Below, one piece after another: positions 1 to 6,629 of a DNA stretch of 6,949 nt. Within the stretch, counting starts at the first letter, position 1. The number at the start of each line of letters is the position of its first letter. The DNA comes from Nitrospirota bacterium (lineage in GTDB: Bacteria > Nitrospirota_A > Leptospirillia > Leptospirillales > Leptospirillaceae). Position numbers and translations under genes: made by a program. The notes below the pieces were generated by a model that saw only the letters and a program-made list of their open reading frames with translations, had not been told where the DNA came from and made no database searches. The stretch lies in the NCBI GenBank assembly GCA_027415455.1, contig DAIBSV010000096.1, positions 1-6,949 of the forward strand, read 5' to 3'.

Positions 1-1
1 G

Positions 2-127
2 GAGGGCGGCGTGGTCCCCGCCTCCCTCCCGGGCTCTTGGGGGAGTTTTGGCGAAATATGCCCGGCAGGTTTCATCGGCTTCCCTGGGCGCCGTGACGGA
101 ATGAAGACGGGAATTCTGGTAAAATGA
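2..127 (+). CDS. Possible 3' end of an upstream gene (partial)
   Basis: A frame is open from the left edge and stops at TGA 125-127, two bases before the Shine-Dalgarno of the next gene. That spacing is typical of operon neighbours. The visible tail is about 41 residues and ends in GMKTGILVK. Its AGF...RRD...ILV pattern faintly recalls the C-terminus of the PrmC release-factor methyltransferase, which is often found near sua5, but I cannot call the family. A second frame (1-96) is also open with similar third-position GC, so coding is not established. The first 30 bases can also fold into a GC-rich imperfect hairpin, which would fit a non-coding region instead. Confidence 0.28.
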   Translation, partial: EGGVVPASLPGSWGSFGEICPAGFIGFPGRRDGMKTGILVK

Positions 128-128
128 C

Positions 129-134
129 AAGGAG
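129..134 (+). promoter_or_regulatory. Ribosome binding site of the Sua5 gene
   Basis: AAGGAG lies six bases before GTG 141. It decides the GTG start, because no ATG in this frame is as well placed. Confidence 0.8.
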
Positions 135-140
135 CCTTTC

Positions 141-1121
141 GTGATCTTTCCGGACATCGACACGGCGGTCGCCCACCTGAGGCGGGGGCTCACGGTCGTC
201 TTCCCCACGGAGACGGTCTATGGGCTGGGGGCGGACGCCATGAATCCGGAAGGGATCGAACGCGTCTTCGCCCTGAAGGGACGTCCGAGGAACCGTCCCC
301 TGATCGTTCACATCGAGGGGGCGGACCGGCTCGGCTTATGGGCCCGGGAGATCCCCGACGCGGCCCTGAGGCTCGCGGAGAAATTCTGGCCGGGGCCGCT
401 CACCCTCGTCCTTCCCGCCCGCCGGGAGATTCCCGGGGAGGTGACGGGAGGGCGCGACACTGTCGCGGTTCGGGTCCCGGACCACCCCGTCGCGGCCGCT
501 CTTCTTGCGGCCTTCGATGGTGGGCTCGCGGCCCCCTCGGCCAACCGTTTCGGCCGGCTCTCTCCGACCGAGAGCTGGCATGTCCGGGAGGCGTTCGGGG
601 ACGAGGCGGGTCCGATCCTCGAAGGGGGTCCTTGTCCCGTCGGCGTGGAATCGACCATCGTCGGCTTTGTCGGGGAACGCCCGACCCTTCTGCGTCCCGG
701 GGCGATTTCCCTGCAAACGGTCGAGGCCTTTCTCGGGGTTCGGATCGGAAGGCCCGACGCGTCGGAGGAGGGGTCGTCCCTCCCCGGTTCGGGGGCGAGC
801 CATTACGCTCCGGCCACCCCGCTCGAGCTTCTTCCTGCCGGGGAGTTCCGGAGCCGTCTGGATTCCCTGGCCTCCCGGGGGGACCGGGTGGCGGTCCTGA
901 CCTTCTCCGACCGGCGCGATCTGGGTGGGTCCGGAGGGATCACGCTCTTCCCGATCTCCGCGACCCCTTCGGGGTTTGCACGGGAACTTTACGCCGCCCT
1001 GCACTCCCTGGACCGGGGCGGGTTCGGGAAGATCCTGGTCGAGGCCCCGCCGGACGGGGAGGCCTGGGAGGCGGTGAACGATCGCCTGATACGGGCGTGC
1101 CACCGACCGGGGGACCGATGA
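141..1121 (+). CDS. sua5: L-threonylcarbamoyladenylate synthase, two-domain Sua5/YwlC type
   Basis: Cytosolic enzyme that makes threonylcarbamoyl-AMP from threonine, bicarbonate and ATP, the first step of t6A formation at position 37 of ANN-decoding tRNAs. The product is 326 aa, the length of the long Sua5/YwlC form rather than the short TsaC form of about 190 aa. Residues 5-200 form the YrdC-like catalytic domain: FPTETVYGLG (21-30), KGRPRNRPLIVHI (46-58), SANRFGRLSPT (133-143), GPCPVGVESTIV (163-174) and LRPGAIS (184-190). A linker containing GASHYAP (218-224) leads to the Sua5 C-terminal domain, which ends in EAWEAVNDRLIRA (307-319). The GTG start is supported by AAGGAG six bases upstream. 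The stop overlaps the kinase start by four bases (ATGA), so translation is probably coupled. Family assignment is secure; activity is inferred from the family. Confidence 0.95.
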   Translation: MIFPDIDTAVAHLRRGLTVVFPTETVYGLGADAMNPEGIERVFALKGRPRNRPLIVHIEGADRLGLWAREIPDAALRLAEKFWPGPLTLVLPARREIPGEVTGGRDTVAVRVPDHPVAAALLAAFDGGLAAPSANRFGRLSPTESWHVREAFGDEAGPILEGGPCPVGVESTIVGFVGERPTLLRPGAISLQTVEAFLGVRIGRPDASEEGSSLPGSGASHYAPATPLELLPAGEFRSRLDSLASRGDRVAVLTFSDRRDLGGSGGITLFPISATPSGFARELYAALHSLDRGGFGKILVEAPPDGEAWEAVNDRLIRACHRPGDR

Positions 1122-3130
1122 CCCCGGAGTCCTTTTCACCCGGAGATTCCTCCATGGCCCCAGGCGGGACCCAACCCTTTCCTCCCGGCTTCGATCTCTC
1201 CGCCCTCCCGTCCCCCTCGGGAGACCCGAAGGATTTCCCGATCGGGATCGCCATCTTCGACGCCCGGGGAGAGGCCCTGTTCCTGAGTCCGTCCTACCGC
1301 GAAATCCTGGACGGCCTCACTCTTGCGGAGCCGGGACGATCTCCATCCCCTCTCCGGGATCTCATTCTCTCCCTGGTCCTCGCCCCCGATCCTTCCGGAG
1401 AGCGTGGCGTCCGTTTTTCGGCCACCGATCCCGGAGGGGGACGGCACATCGTTTTGAGCCGGATCTTCCGTCTCCCGGCCGAAGACGGGACCGCCGGGAG
1501 ATGCCTGATCCATGTCCAGGACGTGACGGGGCTCGTCTCCCTGGCCCGGGAAACCCTCGAGGTGGGGCGCTACCAGGAGGTTCTGGGCAAGATCGCCCAC
1601 CTGGCCGTGAGCGGGGCCTCGATGATGGAGGTGGCGGATTTTTCGGCCCGGGAAACGGCCCGGGCCCTGGACGTCGAGTTCTGCAAGATCCTCATTCCCG
1701 GTGACTCCGATCCGCTCCTGCATCTTCTGGCGGGGGTGGGATGGCGGGAGGGGCTCGTGGGAACGCATGTCCAGGAAGGAGGGTTCCATTCCCAGGCGGG
1801 ATTTGCGATCCGGGAGCGCCGCCCGGTCGTCGTGGAGGACCTCCAGTCCGAACGGCGCTTTTCCCCGTCCTCCCTTCTTTCGGAGCACCGGGTCCGTTCG
1901 GGGGTGAGCGTTCCGATGATGTTCCACGACCAGGTCCTGGGCGCCATGAGCATCCATACCCGGTCGGTCCGGCGCTTCGGGGAGCGGGAGATCGCCTTTC
2001 TCGAGACGGTGGCCAACACCGTCGCGACCATCCTCGAACGGTGGAAGCGGGAAGAGGTCCAGCTCTCCCTCTACAACCGCCTCTTCGCCCAGCTTCAGGA
2101 CGGGGTGATCCTGACCGACGCCCGGGGGGTGATCCACGAATGGAACCCCGCCATGGAGCGGATATCGGGCTGGAGCCGCCAGGAGGCGATCGGCCGGACG
2201 CCGCGGATCCTTTCCTCCGGACGCCAGTCTCCCGAGTTCTACGACCACCTCTGGGGAACGCTCCTTTCGGGGAAGCCCTTCACGGGCCGCTTCATCAACC
2301 GGAGAAAGGACCAGAGCGAATTTCTCGTCTGGGAGAACATCAGCCCGGTCATGGATCCCGACCATACGATCCGGTATTTTCTCGCCATCCTGACCGATCT
2401 CTCGGAGCGGGAAAAGCTTCTCGAAGCCCTCAGGCACACGGAGCAGATCAAGCTGGTCGGCCAGCTCTCCGGAGGATTGCTCCACGAAATCAGAAATCCC
2501 CTGATCGGCATCGGGAGTCTGGCCGACCATATCGCAAAATCCCGGGAGCTTTCCGATCCCGCAAGGCGGCAGGCCGCCCTGATCGCGAACGAAGCCCGCC
2601 GGATCGATGCCCTTCTCGAGTCCCACCTCTCCGTCCTTCGGCCGAAGACCTTCGAGTTTGCCCCGCTCGTTCTCGAGGAGCTGGTCCGGGACGCAGAGTC
2701 CCTTCTCCAGCAGACCTTCCGGAAAGGGGGCGTCCGCTTCGTCCTGAATCGGGAGGGAGACATTCCTCCGGTCGAGGGGGCCCAGGGGCCCCTCCAGCAG
2801 GTCTTTCTCAATCTGATGATGAACGGCCTCGACGCCATGGCCGGCGGCGGCGTCCTGACCGCAACGATCGCCGTCTCCTCCCTCAAGGGGAAAGACGGTG
2901 TGGCCGTTGTCATCGAGGATACGGGCAAGGGGATTCCGGAGGCGCTTTTGAAGCGCCTCCACGAACCGTTCTTCACACACGGCAAGGCCAAGGGGGTCGG
3001 TCTGGGGCTCCCCATCACGCGGGACATCGTCGAACGGCACGAGGGGCATCTCACGATCGAGAGTCCCCCGGGCCAGGGGGTTAGGGCGACGGTCTGGCTG
3101 CCGCAAAAACAGGAAGGGAGACAGGGGTGA
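1118..3130 (+). CDS. Soluble PAS-GAF-PAS sensor histidine kinase (NtrB/AtoS-like)
   Basis: Sensor kinase of 670 aa, partner of the next gene. Domain order: N-terminal PAS-like segment (about 38-138), GAF domain (about 165-310), PAS domain (about 319-430, with DGVILTDARGVIHEWN at 328-343), dimerisation/phosphoacceptor helix with LLHEIRNPL (454-462, His456), and a HATPase domain. The HATPase shows the N box NLMMNGLDAM (565-574, Asn569), the G1 box DTGKG (601-605), the F box EPFFTHGK (616-623) and the G2 box GVGLGLP (626-632). No signal peptide or hydrophobic segment long enough to cross a membrane is visible, so the signal is probably cytosolic; the ligands of PAS and GAF are unknown. ATG 1118 gives the ATGA overlap with sua5. 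ATG 1154, with GGAG at 1142-1145, is an equally possible start and would remove 12 residues. The stop overlaps the regulator start (GTGA). The open frame continues upstream through sua5, but that part is a shadow. Confidence 0.93.
   Translation: MTPESFSPGDSSMAPGGTQPFPPGFDLSALPSPSGDPKDFPIGIAIFDARGEALFLSPSYREILDGLTLAEPGRSPSPLRDLILSLVLAPDPSGERGVRFSATDPGGGRHIVLSRIFRLPAEDGTAGRCLIHVQDVTGLVSLARETLEVGRYQEVLGKIAHLAVSGASMMEVADFSARETARALDVEFCKILIPGDSDPLLHLLAGVGWREGLVGTHVQEGGFHSQAGFAIRERRPVVVEDLQSERRFSPSSLLSEHRVRSGVSVPMMFHDQVLGAMSIHTRSVRRFGEREIAFLETVANTVATILERWKREEVQLSLYNRLFAQLQDGVILTDARGVIHEWNPAMERISGWSRQEAIGRTPRILSSGRQSPEFYDHLWGTLLSGKPFTGRFINRRKDQSEFLVWENISPVMDPDHTIRYFLAILTDLSEREKLLEALRHTEQIKLVGQLSGGLLHEIRNPLIGIGSLADHIAKSRELSDPARRQAALIANEARRIDALLESHLSVLRPKTFEFAPLVLEELVRDAESLLQQTFRKGGVRFVLNREGDIPPVEGAQGPLQQVFLNLMMNGLDAMAGGGVLTATIAVSSLKGKDGVAVVIEDTGKGIPEALLKRLHEPFFTHGKAKGVGLGLPITRDIVERHEGHLTIESPPGQGVRATVWLPQKQEGRQG
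3116..3120 (+). promoter_or_regulatory. Ribosome binding site of the response regulator
   Basis: GGGAG lies six bases before GTG 3127, inside the last codons of the kinase gene. It supports the GTG start and the four-base overlap. Confidence 0.7.
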
Positions 3131-4572
3131 ACGTTCTGCTCGTCGAAGACGAATCGTCGATCCGGGAGGCCTTCGCCCTCCGTCTATCCGAGGGGGGGTA
3201 TGTGGTCCAGACGGCCGGGAGCGGGGAGGAGGGTCTGAGTCTCCTCCGGACCTCTCCCCCCGACATCCTGATATTGGACATGGTGATGCCCGGTCTTTCG
3301 GGCCTCGACCTCCTGAAGGAGGTCCGGGCCGCCGACCTCGAGATCCCCGTCATCCTTCTCACGGCCAGGGGGACTGTCAAGGACGCGGTGGAGGCCATGC
3401 GTCTCGGGGCCTTCGACTTCGTGACGAAGAACATCGACATGGACGAACTCTTCCTCGCCCTTTCCAACGCCTCCCGCTTCCTCTCCCTCGCCCGGGAGGC
3501 CCGCTACTGGACCGGCCGGGAGTCGGGGCGTTTCGCCCTCGAGCGGATGATCGCGCAGAGCCCGGCGGGGGCGGAACTTCGCCGGCAGGTGGTCGACCTT
3601 GTCGAAAACGACCGGGTGACGGTCCTTCTGCAGGGCGAGACGGGGACCGGGAAGGAATATGTGGCCAAGGTTCTCCACTACAACGGACCCTCGGGAGACC
3701 GGCCCTTCATCGAGGTCGACTGTCCGGCCATCCCCTCGGAACTCTTCGAGAGCGAGCTTTTCGGTTACGAGAAGGGGTCCTTCACGGGAGCCGCCGGCCG
3801 CCGGATCGGCCTGGTCGAGCTGGCGGAAGGGGGAACCGTTCTGTTGGACGAGATCGGGGATCTTCCCCTGCCTCTCCAGGCCAAACTTCTCCGGGTGATC
3901 GAGGAGCGGACCATCCGCCGGGTGGGAGGCGGCGCCCCCTTTCCCGTGAACGTGCGGTTCATGGCGGCCACCCACCGGGACTTGCGGGTGGCGGTCCGGG
4001 AAGGCCGCTTCCGGGAGGATCTCTATTACCGGCTCAATGTCGTGACCCTTTCGATTCCGCCTCTCCGGGAGCGGCGCGAGGACATCGTCCCCATCGCGGA
4101 ACGCTTCCTCCACCAGTCCTCCCAGACCTTCCGGAAAAAGATCCAGAGGATTTCCCCCGCCGCCCAGAAGCTCTTGCGCGACTATTCCTTTCCGGGAAAT
4201 ATCCGGGAGCTCTCCAACATCATCGAGCGGGCGGTCCTGTTCTGCTCGGGACCGCAGCTCGAGGTCGCCCACTTTTCCTCGGAGCTGATCCGCGGGGGAG
4301 TGGCCCTTCTGGCGTCCGCCCCTTCGGAGGGGTCCCCGGATCCCTCCAGCCTTTCCCTTTCCTTCCGGATGGGGGAGGACACGCTGGAGGGGTTCGAACA
4401 GAGGCTGATCCGCGAGGTTCTGTCCCGGGCCGGAGGAAACAAGACGCGCGCGGCGGATTTCCTGGGGATCAGCCGGTGGGCGCTCGACCGCAGGCTCAAG
4501 GGAGGTCTGGAGGAAGGGGAGTCGAACGACCCGCCCGGACGGGAAAAAAAGACGGGATCCGGGGGGCTCTGA
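3127..4572 (+). CDS. NtrC-family sigma-54-dependent response regulator
   Basis: Transcription activator of 481 aa that, once phosphorylated, should oligomerise and drive open-complex formation by sigma-54 RNA polymerase. Receiver domain 1-120: acidic pocket Glu7/Asp8, phosphoacceptor Asp51 in ILDMVMPG, Thr79, and Lys101. The usual Lys-Pro pair is Lys-Asn here. AAA+ domain about 140-375: Walker A GETGTGKE (170-177), sigma-54 contact loop GSFTGA (217-222, a variant of GAFTGA), Walker B TVLLDEIGD (237-245), AATHRDL (280-286), arginine-finger region REGRFRED (291-298) and sensor II PGNIREL (356-362). A Fis-type helix-turn-helix occupies about 418-459 (GGNKTRAADFLGISRWALDRRL), followed by a polar tail. 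All three modules are complete. The GTG start overlaps the kinase stop and has GGGAG six bases before it. The stop TGA is followed in frame by TAG. Its binding site and regulon are not given by the sequence; sites upstream of the convergent icd gene are candidates. Confidence 0.95.
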   Translation: MNVLLVEDESSIREAFALRLSEGGYVVQTAGSGEEGLSLLRTSPPDILILDMVMPGLSGLDLLKEVRAADLEIPVILLTARGTVKDAVEAMRLGAFDFVTKNIDMDELFLALSNASRFLSLAREARYWTGRESGRFALERMIAQSPAGAELRRQVVDLVENDRVTVLLQGETGTGKEYVAKVLHYNGPSGDRPFIEVDCPAIPSELFESELFGYEKGSFTGAAGRRIGLVELAEGGTVLLDEIGDLPLPLQAKLLRVIEERTIRRVGGGAPFPVNVRFMAATHRDLRVAVREGRFREDLYYRLNVVTLSIPPLRERREDIVPIAERFLHQSSQTFRKKIQRISPAAQKLLRDYSFPGNIRELSNIIERAVLFCSGPQLEVAHFSSELIRGGVALLASAPSEGSPDPSSLSLSFRMGEDTLEGFEQRLIREVLSRAGGNKTRAADFLGISRWALDRRLKGGLEEGESNDPPGREKKTGSGGL

Positions 4573-4586
4573 TAGAGAACGACGGA

Positions 4587-5063
4587 GTGAGGCCCTCCCC
4601 CTGTCCCCTCTGTGTCCGATTCTCCGACCCGGAGAGCCCCCTGGTGATTCTCCGGAGCCCCCTGTCCGTCCTCTCCCACATGCCGGGGATCGATCTGCCG
4701 GGCTATCTCCTTCTTGCGCCCGCGCGCCACGTGGAGGACGCGGGGGGACTCGACCGGGAGGAGCAGGGGGAGATGGCGCTCCTCCAGAGCCGGGCCGTCC
4801 GGGAAATCCTGACGCTCCCGGAGGTCCGGAAGGTCTATGTTCTGAGCTTCGGGGAAGCGGTTCCCCATCTCCACTACCATCTGTTTCCCCGGACCGAGGC
4901 CATGGGCCGGGATCCGGAGCTTTTGGCCCACGGGGCTCCCGACGGACCGAAAATCTTCGAGCGCTACCGGGAGCGTCTCGCCGTCCCCGGTCTCCCGGAC
5001 CGGGTCCACGCCCTCGTCCTCCGGCTCAGGACCGTTTTCGGAGAGAAACCCCTCCTCCCCTGA
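4587..5063 (+). CDS. HIT-family nucleotide hydrolase/transferase with Cys-x-x-Cys zinc site
   Basis: Small cytosolic protein, 158 aa from GTG 4587. The histidine triad VPHLHYHLFPR has His94, His96 and His98 in the H-x-H-x-H arrangement that defines the HIT superfamily, whose members act on nucleotide phosphoesters and phosphoramidates such as Ap4A or AMP conjugates. An N-terminal CPLC (Cys6, Cys9) and LLLAPARHVED (41-51, His48) match the zinc-binding bacterial branch. Length is normal for the family. The substrate cannot be read from the sequence. Start choice is uncertain. GTG 4587 lies 14 bases after the regulator stop with only a poor Shine-Dalgarno. A CTG at 4569 would recreate the NTGA overlap seen at the two upstream junctions and add six residues. 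The same frame is open further upstream inside the regulator gene, but that part is a shadow. It is the last gene of the plus-strand group. Confidence 0.85.
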   Translation: MRPSPCPLCVRFSDPESPLVILRSPLSVLSHMPGIDLPGYLLLAPARHVEDAGGLDREEQGEMALLQSRAVREILTLPEVRKVYVLSFGEAVPHLHYHLFPRTEAMGRDPELLAHGAPDGPKIFERYRERLAVPGLPDRVHALVLRLRTVFGEKPLLP

Positions 5064-5144
5064 CACCGGGTCGGGGAGACGGCAGCGCAGAGGAGTCGGA
5101 GGAGCGGGGAGAAAGCGTTCCGGATCATGAGGCGGAGAGAGCGC

Positions 5145-5173
5145 AAAAAAAAGGAGGGGATCGCTCCCCTCCT
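5145..5173 (-). terminator. Intrinsic terminator of the icd operon
   Basis: On the minus strand a GC-rich 8-bp stem (GGAGGGGA / TCCCCTCC, 5153-5160 with 5165-5172, plus one A-T pair) closes a 4-base loop. It is followed directly by eight T (5152-5145). It begins 28 bases after the stop of the small minus-strand gene. There is no T run on the plus-strand side, so it is one-directional. The 5064-5144 stretch between it and the HIT gene holds nothing recognisable, and no terminator for the plus-strand operon was found. Confidence 0.88.
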
Positions 5174-5190
5174 CCGAAGATTCGAGACGG

Positions 5191-5204
5191 TGAAACGCGT
5201 TTCA
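5191..5204. repeat. Perfect 14-bp palindrome at a stop codon
   Basis: TGAAACGCGTTTCA is exactly self-complementary. Its right end contains the TGA stop (5204-5202) of the minus-strand small gene. It could be a protein site or a small hairpin preceding the terminator, or it could be chance. No second copy was noticed in the window. Confidence 0.45.
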
Positions 5205-5549
5205 GTAGGCCTTGCTGAAGCCGGCTTCGTCGCCGTAGTTCCAGAGCTTCTGGGCCGCCGACCACTTCCACTTCTTCGAAAGCTGGGTCAGGAAGCTGTC
5301 CACGTCGGCATCGGTCACCGCCTTGGTGGCCATGAAGCGGCAGCGGTACCAGTTGACCAGCATGAGATCCTCGCTCACGTATCCCGGCCAGACCTTGGTG
5401 CCCCGGTTCGAGACGAACTCGATCTTGAAGGCCCCGTAGTCGTCGAAGGCGGGAATGCCGTTCTCGGTGATGATGTAGACATCCACCCCCACGAGGGTGA
5501 TGGGTTTGGCGGGCCGCTTCGCCCGGCCGGTCGTCGCTTTCGTCAGCAT
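5202..5549 (-). CDS. Stand-alone isocitrate dehydrogenase C-terminal domain protein
   Basis: Protein of 115 aa, likely a partner or subunit of the adjacent isocitrate dehydrogenase. From memory of the family, long isocitrate dehydrogenases of the Rickettsia/Thermus type carry an extra C-terminal domain with blocks like LVGTDIFI, ISSRGLKLWP, CCRFM and a tail DGVAGYSLAQ. This protein has the same blocks in the same order: LVGVDVYI (19-26), VSNRGTKVWP (46-55), YRCRFM (68-73), a helical stretch (82-100) and GDEAGFSKAY (106-115). The N-terminal 15 residues are basic and linker-like. No membrane segment or signal peptide is seen. It starts 30 bases after the core gene with AAGGAG seven bases before its ATG, so it is translated as its own gene. 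Most pipelines would label it hypothetical. That it binds the core enzyme is inference. Confidence 0.88.
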   Translation of the reverse strand: MLTKATTGRAKRPAKPITLVGVDVYIITENGIPAFDDYGAFKIEFVSNRGTKVWPGYVSEDLMLVNWYRCRFMATKAVTDADVDSFLTQLSKKWKWSAAQKLWNYGDEAGFSKAY

Positions 5550-5556
5550 TGATCAG

Positions 5557-5562
5557 CTCCTT
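5557..5562 (-). promoter_or_regulatory. Ribosome binding site of the small domain gene
   Basis: AAGGAG on the minus strand, seven bases before ATG 5549. It shows that the small protein has independent initiation and is not the product of a frameshift in icd. Confidence 0.85.
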
Positions 5563-5579
5563 GTGATTGGGTGTCGGAC

Positions 5580-6584
5580 TTAGTTCATGGCCTTGATGAT
5601 GGCGTCGGCGTATTCGTCGGTCGAGGCGGTGCCTCCGGCGTCGTAGGTCAGGGTCTTCCCTTCCGCCAGAACCTTGTTCATCCCATTCTCGATCTTGTCA
5701 GCCGCGGCATTCTCCCCAATCCAGCGAAGCATCATCACGCCGGACAGAAGCACGGCCGATGGGTTGACCTTCTTCATGCCGGCGTATTTCGGAGCCGATC
5801 CGTGGACCGCCTCGAAGATGGCGCAGTTGTCGCCGATGTTGGCTCCCGGTGCGAATCCGAGACCGCCCACCAGTCCGGCGCAGAGGTCGGAGAGGATGTC
5901 CCCGTAGAGATTCGGGAGGACCAGGCAGTCGAACTGTCCGGGATTTCTCACGAGCTGCATGGAGCAGTTGTCGACGATGATGTCCCCGTATTCGATCTCG
6001 GGGTACTTCTTGGCCGCCTCACGGAAGGCCTCGAGGAAGAGACCGTCGGTCATCTTCATGATGTTGGCCTTGTGGACGCACTGGATCTTCTTGCGGCCGT
6101 TGGCCTTGGCCCACTTGAAGGCGAAGTCGGCGATCCGGTAGGAACCGGGCCAGGTGATCACCTTGAGGCACTGGGCGACTTCGTCCGAGACCATGTGCTC
6201 GATGGCGGCGTAGGAGTCCTCGGTGTTTTCCCGGAAGGTGAGGATGTCGATCTTGTCCCAGGGGCGCTTGAGCACGGGGATCAGCTTGGCCGGGCGGACG
6301 TTCGCGTAGAGGTCGAACATTTTGCGGAGCGTCACGTTGGCGCTCTTGTGGCCGGTGCCGATCGGTGTGGTCGTGGGTCCCTTGATGGCGAGCTTGTTCT
6401 TCGCGATCGATTTGATCGTCTTTTCGGGGAGAAGAGTCCCGTACTTGTCGAGGCAGTCGAGGCCGATCTCCTCGTACTCCCAGACGATCTCCACGCCGGT
6501 GTGGTCGATGATCCTCCGGACCGCTTCGCAGATCTCCGGTCCCGTTCCCTCTCCGGGAAGCATCGTGATGACATGTTTGCCCAT
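5580..6584 (-). CDS. icd: Isocitrate dehydrogenase catalytic core, probably NADP-dependent
   Basis: Beta-decarboxylating dehydrogenase of 334 aa, interconverting isocitrate and 2-oxoglutarate in the oxidative or reductive TCA cycle. The isocitrate signature is Ser81-x-Asn83-x3-Arg87 (KSANVTLRK), with Arg97 (NVRP), Arg118 (FREN) and Tyr125. Lys172 is in VHKANIMK, and the metal aspartates Asp229 and Asp233 are in NLYGDILSD. The cofactor loop HGSAPKYAG (261-269) has Lys266-Tyr267 where E. coli Icd uses Lys344-Tyr345 to hold the NADP 2'-phosphate; NAD enzymes usually have Asp-Ile. The phosphate-type Ser-x-Asn signature argues against isopropylmalate or homoisocitrate dehydrogenase. Start ATG 6584 is chosen because GGAGG lies nine bases upstream and homology begins at once (MGKHVITMLPGEGTG). 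An in-frame upstream ATG at 6671 would add 29 unlikely residues. It lacks the C-terminal extension of its closest-looking relatives; that domain is encoded by the next gene. Confidence 0.95.
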   Translation of the reverse strand: MGKHVITMLPGEGTGPEICEAVRRIIDHTGVEIVWEYEEIGLDCLDKYGTLLPEKTIKSIAKNKLAIKGPTTTPIGTGHKSANVTLRKMFDLYANVRPAKLIPVLKRPWDKIDILTFRENTEDSYAAIEHMVSDEVAQCLKVITWPGSYRIADFAFKWAKANGRKKIQCVHKANIMKMTDGLFLEAFREAAKKYPEIEYGDIIVDNCSMQLVRNPGQFDCLVLPNLYGDILSDLCAGLVGGLGFAPGANIGDNCAIFEAVHGSAPKYAGMKKVNPSAVLLSGVMMLRWIGENAAADKIENGMNKVLAEGKTLTYDAGGTASTDEYADAIIKAMN

Positions 6585-6593
6585 CGTTTGAAA

Positions 6594-6598
6594 CCTCC
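6594..6598 (-). promoter_or_regulatory. Ribosome binding site of icd
   Basis: GGAGG on the minus strand, nine bases before ATG 6584. It decides the start against the longer in-frame alternatives. Confidence 0.8.
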
Positions 6599-6629
6599 AT
6601 TCGTCGTTTCGTTCCGGGTATGGCCCCAA

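Noticed and set aside
1..29. GC-rich imperfect hairpin (GGAGGG with CCCTCC) at the left edge, considered as a terminator.
   Set aside because: The stem has a bulge and there is no T run after it. It may simply lie in the tail of an upstream gene.
117..125. Extended -10-like TGGTAAAAT just before sua5.
   Set aside because: The start of transcription it predicts (about 132) would remove the AAGGAG ribosome site at 129-134, and no suitably spaced -35 is present.
338..1117. Open frame of 260 codons upstream of and in frame with the histidine kinase.
   Set aside because: It lies entirely inside the well-supported sua5 gene in another frame, its translation is low-complexity Gly/Arg/Pro, and PAS/GAF homology begins only after 1118. 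It reflects high GC.
1136..3106. Long minus-strand frame of 656 codons opposite the histidine kinase.
   Set aside because: Complement of a high-GC coding gene with full kinase motifs on the plus strand. No motif is visible in its translation.
5202..6584. Frameshift or sequencing error in a single fused icd gene.
   Set aside because: The two parts are in the same frame, separated by two stops and 30 bases with a good AAGGAG, so no single indel explains the split.
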